A stretch of DNA of 5,487 nt from Propionibacteriaceae bacterium (GCA_030544185.1 JAUNRO010000162.1:1665-7151); one strand, 5' to 3'; positions 1 to 4,986 are shown, numbered from the stretch's first letter. Notes: generated by a model from the sequence alone, not told the origin. A program made the numbers and translations.

Positions 1-1
1 G

Positions 2-391
2 AGCATGGGCGTGGCGATCATGATCACTCACGCCGCCGCGGGCGACGGCATCCACCCGATGCTGCTCACCGGCCGCATCTGGGAACTGATCGGCGGACTC
101 GTCGCCTCCTGGACGCTCACCGCGCTCATCGCCTTCGCGCTCGGCACCCTCGCCAGGACCGCGATCATCCCGCTGATCGCGCTGATGCCCCTCGTCGTCG
201 GGCTCGGCTCCTTCCTCGCCGGCATCTGGGCACCCGCGAAGTACCTCCCCATCGTCGCGGGTGACGCCCTCTACGCCCCGCCCGGCGGGGCCGACACCCT
301 TGAACCCCTGACGGGCGGGCTCGTGCAGCTGGCCTGGGCGGCGGCGCTCCTGACCGTCGCGGGCATCGCCTTCGTCCGCCGAGACGTCTGA
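2..391 (+). CDS. ABC-2-type transporter permease, C-terminal part (cut by left edge)
   Basis: This is the C-terminal 130 or so residues of an integral membrane subunit of an ABC exporter. The reading frame is open to the left edge, so the ATG at 5 is probably internal and the true start lies outside the window. Long hydrophobic segments (roughly residues 28-48, 52-72 and 103-122 counted from the ATG at 5) are separated by a short polar loop, and the protein ends in the basic cluster RRDV. Its second half aligns by eye with the next gene: both share KYLP, a PL/PVPGG motif, AWAA and a terminal RRDV. The two are therefore tandem paralogues, likely forming a heterodimeric membrane domain with an ATPase encoded upstream, off the window. 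The stop codon is part of TGAGGAG, which also supplies the ribosome binding site of the next gene, so the two are translationally linked. The substrate cannot be read from the sequence. Confidence 0.75.
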   Translation, partial: SMGVAIMITHAAAGDGIHPMLLTGRIWELIGGLVASWTLTALIAFALGTLARTAIIPLIALMPLVVGLGSFLAGIWAPAKYLPIVAGDALYAPPGGADTLEPLTGGLVQLAWAAALLTVAGIAFVRRDV

Positions 392-401
392 GGAGCCCTC
401 G

Positions 402-1145
402 ATGATCCCTCTTCTGCGCAGCGAGTTCACCAAGGCGCGCACGCTGCCGAGCATCCTCATCACCGCCCTCGCAGCCGTCATCGTCCCACCGGCGCTGGCT
501 TTCGTCACCGGGCTGAACTACCAGCCCACCGATAGGCGCTGGGACCATTTCCCGATCGAATCGCACGGCTTCGAGGTCGCCGGCTTTGGCCAGCCTTTGG
601 TGATCCTCCTCGCCGCCCTGATCGTCGGCACCGAGTTCGCCGACCACCAGCTCCGCACCTCCGTCGCCGCGGTGCCGCGCCGCGGGCGGCTGCTGTTCGC
701 CAAGCTGGCGATCGTCACCGGTTCTGCCACGATCATCGGGTCGGTCGCGACCGGCGCGGCCGTGCTCCTCAAGCATGCAGCCCTCGGCGAGCACGGCCTG
801 GCGGTCTCGGAGGTCACCGCGGGCATGGCCTGGAACCTCGTCGGCGTGACTGTCAACTACGTGCTCATCGCGTTGATCGCCGCGGGCCTCACGATCCTCG
901 CGCGCAGCTTCATCGTCACGCTCATCGTGCTCGTGCCGATGGTGCTCGGACTGACAATCGGTCTCGTCCCCGCGATCCCGCTCTTGAAATACCTCCCGGA
1001 TATCGCTGGAGTCCAGCTCCTCACCGGATATCCGGGCATGGGGCTCCTCGACCCGGTACCCGGCGGGGCCGTTATGGCCGCCTGGGCGGCGGGCCTGACG
1101 GTCGCGGCCGCGGCCACGTTTCATCGAAGGGATGTGAACGGATGA
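402..1145 (+). CDS. ABC-2-type transporter permease (complete paralogue)
   Basis: A 247-residue membrane subunit of an ABC exporter. The N-terminus (LLRSEFTKARTLPSILI) is the cytoplasmic lead-in typical of actinobacterial ABC-2 permeases, which often read SEW/F-x-K followed by the first helix. About six membrane segments are visible, near residues 18-37, 64-78, 101-122, 145-168, 170-190 and 222-240. The loop GTEFADHQLRT followed by VPRRGRLLFAKL at 76-102 matches the family's conserved cytoplasmic loop. The ATG is preceded by GGAG at 392-395 with a 6-nt gap, and the upstream stop is only 10 bp away. The gene is probably co-transcribed with its upstream paralogue and is the last clear gene of that operon. 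Such pairs are often attached to peptide or antibiotic export and resistance, but that role is inference here. Confidence 0.82.
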   Translation: MIPLLRSEFTKARTLPSILITALAAVIVPPALAFVTGLNYQPTDRRWDHFPIESHGFEVAGFGQPLVILLAALIVGTEFADHQLRTSVAAVPRRGRLLFAKLAIVTGSATIIGSVATGAAVLLKHAALGEHGLAVSEVTAGMAWNLVGVTVNYVLIALIAAGLTILARSFIVTLIVLVPMVLGLTIGLVPAIPLLKYLPDIAGVQLLTGYPGMGLLDPVPGGAVMAAWAAGLTVAAAATFHRRDVNG

Positions 1146-1367
1146 GGATGAGGCGCGAGCTGCGGCGGGGCTCAGATCCGGCCATGTCGTTGGGAAGTGT
1201 GATACTCAACTGTCGCGTGGTCCGCATGATCGACCCTCCAATCAGCGGTCTCGCCTCGTCTCATATCGGCGGTGCTGAGGACGGTATTGGACTCGTTCGT
1301 CAGCCAGGATGGCCCTGCGCTTCGGATCGAATCCCAAAGTCGGCTCGAGTCAATGTCGGTCGAGGTG
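1146..1367. other. Gap between converging genes, no confident gene
   Basis: About 220 bp separates the ABC permease stop from the stop of the convergent TetR gene. I see no strong hairpin with a T-run that would terminate either transcript. A plus-strand frame starts with an ATGA overlap at 1142 and runs 81 codons to 1387, entering the TetR gene antisense. Its translation has no recognisable domain or membrane segment, so I do not call it a gene. It could be the relic of a further operon member. Confidence 0.4.
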
Positions 1368-1952
1368 TTATTCGAGCAATCGGGTGATCACTGCGGCCAT
1401 CTCGGGACGCAGTTGTTCCAAGGATGCGGGTCCCTCCTCGACTGCGTGACTCAGCACGCCGTCGGTCAGGATCGCGAGCCATGTCGCGATCCGGTCGGGA
1501 GCGAGATCGTTGCGTACTGTCCCTTGGCGCTGACCGTTGGCGGCCACTTCGATCAGGACATCGCGGACAAGCGTTCTCTCGGCCTGCAACACTGCAGCCA
1601 CGCCGGAGTGTTGCGGCACGCCACCGAGCACCGCGACGAAACTGGCGAGGTCTTCATCAGCGGCTTCGTCCAACACGTGGTCACGCCACTGCTCGACAGC
1701 CGCCGCCGCGTCCTGAACTGCCGTGCGGCGAATGCGCTCGAACACCTCCTGGGTGCGTTCGAAGGCCCCTTCGAGAACGGCCACCAACACCTCGGCTTTG
1801 GTCGGGAAGTAGTGGATGAACGTGCCCGAGGAAACGCCGGCGGCTGTGCAGATCTGGGCCGTGGTTGTGCGCTCGTAGCCTTGCCGCGCCATGCAGCTGA
1901 AGGCGGCGCGAACGATGGCATCACGGCGATCAGCGCGATTCTCAGCGGTCAC
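1368..1952 (-). CDS. TetR/AcrR-family transcriptional repressor
   Basis: A 194-residue DNA-binding repressor. The N-terminal part has the TetR three-helix DNA-binding domain: DAIVRAAFSCMARQGYERTT at 11-30, then the helix-turn-helix AQICTAAGVSSGTFIHYFPTKAEVL at about 32-56, with the family's GT/SxxFxHYFPTK recognition region. The rest (about 60-194) is the helical ligand-binding and dimerisation part, which is too variable to name a ligand. I chose the GTG at 1952 because GGAGGAG lies 11 nt before it and the protein then opens TAENRADRR, normal for this family. The frame is also open from an ATG at 1991, but that ATG has no ribosome binding site and abuts the operator array, and its extra 13 Gly-rich residues look like translated leader. 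The gene diverges from the CPBP gene. The operators between them imply self-repression and control of CPBP, with release by an unknown ligand. Confidence 0.85.
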   Translation of the reverse strand: MTAENRADRRDAIVRAAFSCMARQGYERTTTAQICTAAGVSSGTFIHYFPTKAEVLVAVLEGAFERTQEVFERIRRTAVQDAAAAVEQWRDHVLDEAADEDLASFVAVLGGVPQHSGVAAVLQAERTLVRDVLIEVAANGQRQGTVRNDLAPDRIATWLAILTDGVLSHAVEEGPASLEQLRPEMAAVITRLLE

Positions 1953-1963
1953 GACCTCACCAT

Positions 1964-1970
1964 CTCCTCC
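1964..1970 (-). promoter_or_regulatory. Ribosome binding site deciding the TetR start
   Basis: Read on the minus strand this is GGAGGAG, 11 nt upstream of the GTG at 1952. It is the only strong Shine-Dalgarno match near the possible starts. It lies inside the longer frame that begins at 1991, which argues against that longer start. Confidence 0.5.
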
Positions 1971-1993
1971 ACCTTGTGAGCTCACCCGCATCT

Positions 1994-2037
1994 TAGAGTA
2001 TGTACTCTAGAGGATGCACTCTAGAGCGGCTACTCTA
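1994..2037. promoter_or_regulatory. Triple overlapping operator array (TAGAG-N6-CTCTA x3)
   Basis: Three 16-bp inverted repeats lie head to tail: 1994-2009 (TAGAGTATGTACTCTA), 2008-2023 (TAGAGGATGCACTCTA) and 2022-2037 (TAGAGCGGCTACTCTA). Each shares its outer TA with the next, so the unit repeats every 14 bp exactly, and ACTCTAG recurs at 2004, 2018 and 2032. At both junctions the shared half-sites create the perfect palindrome CTCTAGAG (2005-2012 and 2019-2026). The array occupies almost the whole gap between the divergent TetR and CPBP genes. TetR dimers bind palindromes of this size, so it is most likely the repressor's own operator, able to load several dimers and shut both promoters. 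The binding partner is inferred from position. Confidence 0.75.
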
Positions 2038-2043
2038 GTCGCA
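2031..2043 (+). promoter_or_regulatory. Probable -10 element and leaderless start of the CPBP gene
   Basis: TACTCT at 2031-2036 fits the actinobacterial TANNNT -10 pattern and lies 6 nt before the ATG at 2043. No Shine-Dalgarno sequence precedes that ATG. The spacing matches leaderless transcripts that begin at the first base of the start codon. The hexamer is part of the third operator repeat, so repressor binding would cover it. No convincing -35 is visible. Confidence 0.45.
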
Positions 2044-2786
2044 TGATCAGCCGATTCAAACGAGCCGCGCAGCGACCTCACGCATCGAGCGATGGCTCTC
2101 CTGATGCGTGGTCGCTGAGCCGTTGGCGATTGCTGGTGTCACTGCTCCTGGGCGGAATCGTGATCATGTTCGTCTACAGAGGTCCACCCGTTGACCACAT
2201 CGCAGGGATCGATCTGCGATTTGGATTGTCCGGGCCGCTCGCCGGTGATCCCTGGAAATGGCTCGGTGCGGCCTTGTTGTTGGTGGTCGTGCTGGGCGCC
2301 GAACGGCTCGGGCTCGCGTCCCTGCTGATCCGACAGCCGAGCGGACGTGACCTGGAGTGGGTGCTGTATGCCTTCGGAGCCTTTATGGCGTGGTCCTGGA
2401 TAGTCGGGATCCTCGCCCCTCAAGAAGACAACGAAGGAATCGCAACGCTCACGCGGCTTGGGGTGGCCGGAGTCCTCGCGCTCATCGTGACAGCGGCGAT
2501 CACCGAGGAGGTCGTCTATCGGGGCTTTCTTGCCGAGCGCCTTGGGGCCCTGTTCGGTCGGCGATGGTGGGCCCGCTGGGTCGGTGCCGCGTTGAGCCTC
2601 AGCATCTTCGTGGTGCCACACCTCGTCTTCTTCGGCCCGTCCTGGCTGCTGCACCAACTTCCGGGAGCTATCGCCATTGCGGCCATCGCGCTCCTGCGCC
2701 GCAACCTCATCGCAGCGATGCTGCTCCATCTGCTGATGAACCTGCCGATCCTGATCCCCACTGTCTCCGCCAGCACGAGCGCGTGA
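2043..2786 (+). CDS. CPBP-family intramembrane metalloprotease-like protein
   Basis: A 247-residue polytopic membrane protein of the CPBP (Abi/CAAX prenyl endopeptidase-like) family. All three family motifs are present: EExxxR as EEVVYR at 155-160, FxxxH as FVVPH at 189-193, and HxxxN as HLLMN at 229-233. The paired Glu and two His are the expected metal and catalytic residues, so it looks active. Hydrophobic segments lie near 29-45, 73-88, 106-124, 139-153, 180-196, 206-218 and 222-240, after a basic N-terminal tail of about 28 residues. In bacteria the family includes bacteriocin self-immunity proteins and regulators of membrane or peptide processing; the substrate here is unknown. The start at 2043 has no ribosome binding site but sits where a leaderless transcript would begin. 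The divergent TetR gene and the operator array indicate tight repression. No bacteriocin gene is visible nearby, so an immunity role is only a possibility. Confidence 0.87.
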   Translation: MISRFKRAAQRPHASSDGSPDAWSLSRWRLLVSLLLGGIVIMFVYRGPPVDHIAGIDLRFGLSGPLAGDPWKWLGAALLLVVVLGAERLGLASLLIRQPSGRDLEWVLYAFGAFMAWSWIVGILAPQEDNEGIATLTRLGVAGVLALIVTAAITEEVVYRGFLAERLGALFGRRWWARWVGAALSLSIFVVPHLVFFGPSWLLHQLPGAIAIAAIALLRRNLIAAMLLHLLMNLPILIPTVSASTSA

Positions 2787-2891
2787 GGCGTACTCCCCCC
2801 GGGGAGCCATCCGGGGCAGGCCGGGACGAGGAGGGGGCAACCCAAAGAGTGCCCTCATAATTCAGGGGATTCTGTGGCGGATGCAAGGATT

Positions 2892-2907
2892 GTCACAGAA
2901 TGGTCAC
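2892..2907 (+). promoter_or_regulatory. GTCAC direct repeat, MtrA-box-like
   Basis: GTCAC-AGAATG-GTCAC is two identical pentamers with an 11-bp period, about one helical turn. The actinobacterial response regulator MtrA is known to bind GTCACA-type direct repeats, and the first copy here reads GTCACAG. A TTGTCA that could serve as a -35 overlaps it at 2890-2895. The match rests on recall of the motif and is tentative. Confidence 0.35.
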
Positions 2908-2920
2908 GAACACTAGTCGC

Positions 2921-3060
2921 AGTGGCTCCCGCCCCCAAGGAACCCCGGCAGCGGTCTGCACCCGCTGAGCAGAGGGCGATGGTCGGTGGTGACAACGTTC
3001 CCGCCGGTCAACGCACCTGAGGGAAGGCGGCCCAAGTCCCCCTGGGCCGCCTTCCCTCAG
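2921..3060 (+). ncRNA. Candidate small RNA or attenuated leader
   Basis: A possible transcript of about 140 nt that would start downstream of the TTGTCA/GTCAC repeat and end at the perfect 18-bp hairpin. It lacks a plausible reading frame and contains an internal 6-bp hairpin (2949-2967) and C-rich single-stranded segments, including the CCCCC loop of the last hairpin. I do not recognise it as tmRNA, SRP RNA, RNase P RNA or a known riboswitch. It could equally be part of a long HU leader, or not transcribed at all. Confidence 0.2.
3017..3060 (+). terminator. Perfect 18-bp hairpin without T-run
   Basis: The arms CTGAGGGAAGGCGGCCCA (3017-3034) and TGGGCCGCCTTCCCTCAG (3043-3060) are exact reverse complements around an 8-nt loop ending in CCCCC. 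No T-tract follows on either strand. Such strong T-less hairpins are common candidate terminators in high-GC actinomycetes. It may end a small RNA starting near 2920, end CPBP read-through, or insulate the HU gene. Confidence 0.55.
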
Positions 3061-3138
3061 ACGCTCTACGCCTGCCCAAATCGGCTCAGAAATGCCCATA
3101 ATCCCGCGGAATTCGGCGTGTCGTTCGTCCGCGCACGA

Positions 3139-3164
3139 TTGACCTCCTACTCTGACGGTTAAGG
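3139..3164 (+). promoter_or_regulatory. Possible HU promoter
   Basis: TTGACC at 3139-3144 resembles a -35 box, but no good -10 sits 16-18 bp downstream. TTAAGG at 3159-3164 is the nearest AT-rich hexamer and is too close. Alternatively TACTCT at 3148-3153 is a TANNNT -10, giving a leader of about 30 nt before the HU start. I cannot choose between them. Confidence 0.25.
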
Positions 3165-3190
3165 GAAGGCCCCTAGAGCAAAGGAAAACA

Positions 3191-3469
3191 ATGACCAAGA
3201 AGGAACTCTTGGAAGCCATGGCCGGAGCGGCCGGGATCAGCCAGGCCGAAGCGGACAAGGCCTTGGGGGCCCTCGTGTCGGCCATCACTGACACGGTTGC
3301 CGGTGGAGATCGCGTCGCGATCCCGGGCCTCGGGACTTTCGAAAAGCGCGAGCGGTCCGCTCGCACCGGACGCAATCCGCAGACCGGCGACGAGATTCAG
3401 ATCGCCGCCACCTCGGTGCCCGGCTTCAAGCCCGCGTCGCAGTTCAAGTCCACTGTCGCGGGGAAGTGA
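3191..3469 (+). CDS. hup: HU-family DNA-binding protein
   Basis: A 92-residue histone-like protein that bends and compacts DNA as a dimer in the nucleoid. The fold is complete: N-terminal helices (TKKELLEAMAGAAGISQAEA at 2-21, then ALGALVSAITDTVA), the signature IPGLGTFEKRERSARTGRNP at 44-63 and the C-terminal DEIQIAATSVPGFKPASQFK. The RNP at 61-63 carries the proline that intercalates at the tip of the DNA-gripping arm. The common GFGTF reads GLGTF here. It lacks the long Lys/Ala-rich tail of mycobacterial HupB, so it is the short, canonical type. AAGGA at 3181-3185 is 5 nt before the ATG. A terminator follows closely, so it is probably a single-gene unit. An integration-host-factor-like role cannot be excluded from sequence alone. 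Confidence 0.93.
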   Translation: MTKKELLEAMAGAAGISQAEADKALGALVSAITDTVAGGDRVAIPGLGTFEKRERSARTGRNPQTGDEIQIAATSVPGFKPASQFKSTVAGK

Positions 3470-3493
3470 CCGTGTCCTAGAGCTTTGAAACAA

Positions 3494-3524
3494 CAAGGCC
3501 CGTCCCGGTCAGGGGCGGGCCTTG
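3494..3524 (+). terminator. Rho-independent terminator of the HU gene
   Basis: CAAGGCCCGTCCC (3494-3506) pairs with GGGGCGGGCCTTG (3512-3524) around a 5-nt loop, a 13-bp stem with one G-U pair. An A-rich stretch precedes it (GAAACAACAA) and CTGCTGTTT follows, giving a weak T-run. It begins 24 bp after the HU stop, as expected for its terminator. Confidence 0.8.
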
Positions 3525-3643
3525 CTGCTGTTTGCAAACGTGCACACCCCCGGGCCGCGGGGCGGCAAGACCTCAGATCATCCGGCGCGCACGATCACGT
3601 CGAGCACGCAAGCATTACGAAGCAGTAACCGACGGCCCCGCGA
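3525..3643. other. Intergenic remnant before the broken permease
   Basis: This stretch has no gene. It contains the perfect 10-bp palindrome GTTTGCAAAC at 3530-3539 and C/G-rich sequence at 3546-3566, and no recognisable promoter. The missing N-terminal half of the downstream permease is not here in any frame, nor do I see clear insertion-sequence ends. It probably lies next to the break that removed the upstream part of the transporter operon. Confidence 0.4.
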
Positions 3644-4234
3644 GTGACGTTCACGCCGATCCAGGGGGGGGGCGCTGGGGCGTACATTGCTAGTGGTTCG
3701 CAGCACCGCAGGCCGGAGATCCCGTTCTTCGGCCCGATTCTGTTCCGGCAGACGATCCTGGCCTACCTCGCGGTGCTGTCCGTTGTCGTCGTCTGGTTCC
3801 TGCTCTATCGGACCAAGTGGGGCCTGCGGGTGCGCGCGGTCGGCGAGCACCCCGAGGCGGCCGACACCGTCGGCATCCGGGTCCGCGGGGTGCGCTGGTC
3901 GGCGGTCCTCGTGGGCGGGCTCTTCGCAGGCCTGGGCGGGGCGTTCTTCACCATCGGCTCGACCGGGGCGTTCGTGAAGGACCTCACCGTCGGCAACGGC
4001 TTCATCGCGCTCGCGGCGTTGATCATGGGGCGCTGGCACCCGGTCTGGGCCGCGGTCATGGCTTTGTTCTTCGGCTTCGTCACCCAGATGGCCTCCCAGC
4101 TGCAGACCCTGTCGACCCCGGTGCCCAGCCAGTTCCTGCTCGTGCTTCCCTATGTGGCAACGATCATCGCCGTCGCCGGCCTCGTCGGGCGCGTGCGTGC
4201 CCCGGCCGCCGACGGCAAGCCCTATGACAAGTGA
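3644..4234 (+). pseudogene. 5'-truncated permease of a BMP-type nucleoside/simple-sugar ABC importer
   Basis: The 196-codon frame encodes only the C-terminal half of a membrane subunit that is about 400 residues in intact actinobacterial relatives. Family-like sequence starts near residue 24 (RPEIPFFGPILFRQTILAY) and continues through the cytoplasmic coupling loop LRVRAVGEHPEAADTVGIRV (61-80), GGLFAGLGGAFFTIGSTGAF (91-110), the NGFIALAALIMGRWHP region (118-133), and a normal ending VGRVRAPAADGKPYDK. The C-terminus is intact, while the preceding helices needed to form the pore are missing. The first 20 or so residues, including a Gly run encoded by nine G at 3664-3672, look like unrelated DNA read in frame. 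The GTG at 3644 has no good ribosome binding site. I infer a decayed transporter subunit, not a functional short permease. Its stop is 7 bp before the cytidine deaminase start, as in nucleoside-salvage operons where importer genes precede cdd. Confidence 0.75.
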
Positions 4235-4241
4235 GGCGCTG

Positions 4242-4670
4242 ATGAAGTTCGACTTCAGCGAGTTCGCCCCCGAGATCGACTGGGACCGGTTGCTCGCGTT
4301 GGCGCTCGAGATCGCCGGCCGGGCGTACGCCCCGTATTCGGCCTATCGCGTCGGCGCTGCGGCGATGGTCGACGACGGCCGCTTCGTCGTCGGCTGCAAC
4401 GTCGAGAACGCCAGCTATGGGGTCGGGCTGTGTGCCGAGTGTGGACTGGTCTCGGCCCTGCATGCCAGCGGGGGAGGGCGACTCGTCGCGTTCGTCTGCG
4501 TCAACGGCGTCGGTGAGGTGATCATGCCGTGCGGGCGCTGCCGGCAGCTGCTGTGGGAGCACGGCGGGCCGGACCTGCTGCTGCGTACGCCCCAGGGCGT
4601 ACTCCCCATGACCGAGGTGCTGCCTCAGGCGTTCGGCGGGGCCGACCTGGATCGCCTGCGGGAGTCCTGA
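4242..4670 (+). CDS. cdd: Cytidine deaminase
   Basis: A 142-residue zinc enzyme that deaminates cytidine and deoxycytidine to uridine and deoxyuridine in pyrimidine salvage; the short form is normally a homotetramer. Key residues are visible: AYAPYSAYRVGAA at 28-40, the substrate-binding NVENASYG at 53-60, CAE at 64-66 (zinc Cys64 and catalytic Glu66) and PCGRC at 96-100 (zinc Cys97 and Cys100). The CAECGLVSALH wording is typical of actinobacterial enzymes. I chose the ATG at 4242 because GAGG at 4233-4236 lies 5 nt upstream; an ATG at 4224 and a longer frame from 4152 overlap the permease and lack a ribosome binding site. The enzyme appears intact although the importer gene before it is broken, so it may still serve salvage of internal nucleosides. 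Its original operon promoter is probably lost. Confidence 0.93.
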   Translation: MKFDFSEFAPEIDWDRLLALALEIAGRAYAPYSAYRVGAAAMVDDGRFVVGCNVENASYGVGLCAECGLVSALHASGGGRLVAFVCVNGVGEVIMPCGRCRQLLWEHGGPDLLLRTPQGVLPMTEVLPQAFGGADLDRLRES

Positions 4671-4701
4671 ACGGCGCGACGTGGGGGCGGTCCGCGGCTG
4701 C

Positions 4702-4986
4702 TCAGCGCACGGCCAGGCGGAGCCGCCAGGCCTCCGGGCCCCGCTCAAGGTAGCTGATCTCGATCGTGTCGCCGGCGTGCTCCCGGATCTGGTCGAGCAG
4801 TGGCACGGGATCGTGCGGGGCGACGAGGATCATCGCGCCGCCTCGGGGGACCGACGCGAGCGCACCGAAGATCGCACCATGGCGGATCGCATGCGGAATC
4901 ATCCGGGCATCCAGCTCCGGCTCGCCATGGTCGTGGCCGCACGCGCAGCCGGCGTGGGTCTCGGTGAGGGGAATGCGATCGGTCAT
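4702..4986 (-). CDS. DUF2249-domain protein
   Basis: A 94-residue soluble protein of the DUF2249 family. After a short N-terminus with a likely metal-binding cluster, CxCGHDH at 14-20, comes the domain: ELDAR (24-28), IPHAIRHGAIFGAL (30-43), a V-x-x-G-G turn, ILVAPHDPVPLLDQI (53-67), and the ending YLERGPEAWRLRL (79-91). The HDPxPLL and GPExWR motifs are the family's hallmarks. Its biochemical role is not established; relatives are often near genes for nitric oxide, nitrite or respiratory metabolism and hemerythrin-like proteins. AAGGA, 7 nt before the ATG on the minus strand, is a good ribosome binding site. It converges on cdd with 31 bp between the stops and no visible terminator. It diverges from an HTH regulator gene and probably shares a control region with it. 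Confidence 0.85.
   Translation of the reverse strand: MTDRIPLTETHAGCACGHDHGEPELDARMIPHAIRHGAIFGALASVPRGGAMILVAPHDPVPLLDQIREHAGDTIEISYLERGPEAWRLRLAVR

Larger units (their letters stand above)
2787..3190. other. 404-bp gene-free region with regulatory and RNA-like structure
   Basis: No open frame here has protein-like character on either strand; minus-strand frames are shadows of the high GC. It contains a small C/G-rich hairpin just after the CPBP stop (CTCCC and GGGAG arms at 2793-2806), a GTCAC direct repeat at 2892-2907, a 6-bp hairpin (CAGCGG and CCGCTG at 2949-2967), a perfect 18-bp hairpin at 3017-3060, and the leader of the HU gene. The stretch is too long and structured to be a simple spacer. 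Confidence 0.5.

Noticed and set aside
165..1124. 319-codon minus-strand frame across both ABC permeases
   Set aside because: The Arg/Asp/Glu-rich low-complexity translation is a typical GC-skew shadow of hydrophobic genes on the other strand.
1142..1387. 81-codon plus-strand frame with ATGA overlap to the ABC permease
   Set aside because: No recognisable domain or membrane segment, and it runs antisense into the TetR gene. The overlap suggests an operon relic at most.
1272..1979. 235-codon plus-strand frame opposite the TetR gene
   Set aside because: It is the antisense of a clear TetR coding region and its translation has no family character.
2139..2858. 239-codon minus-strand frame opposite CPBP
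   Set aside because: Low-complexity charged translation opposite a gene with three intact family motifs.
2861..3060. Known riboswitch or housekeeping RNA
   Set aside because: I looked for c-di-AMP riboswitch, SRP RNA, tmRNA and 6C RNA signatures; none matched convincingly. The loop has five C, not six, and no paired second loop.
3148..3178. TACTCT and TAGAG near the HU start as further TetR half-sites
   Set aside because: They are in the wrong order and 20 bp apart, unlike the TAGAG-N6-CTCTA arrangement, so they are probably chance.
2893..3375. 160-codon minus-strand frame across the non-coding region and HU
   Set aside because: Much of it is antisense to HU, and the remainder lacks conserved features. 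It also crosses the perfect hairpin.
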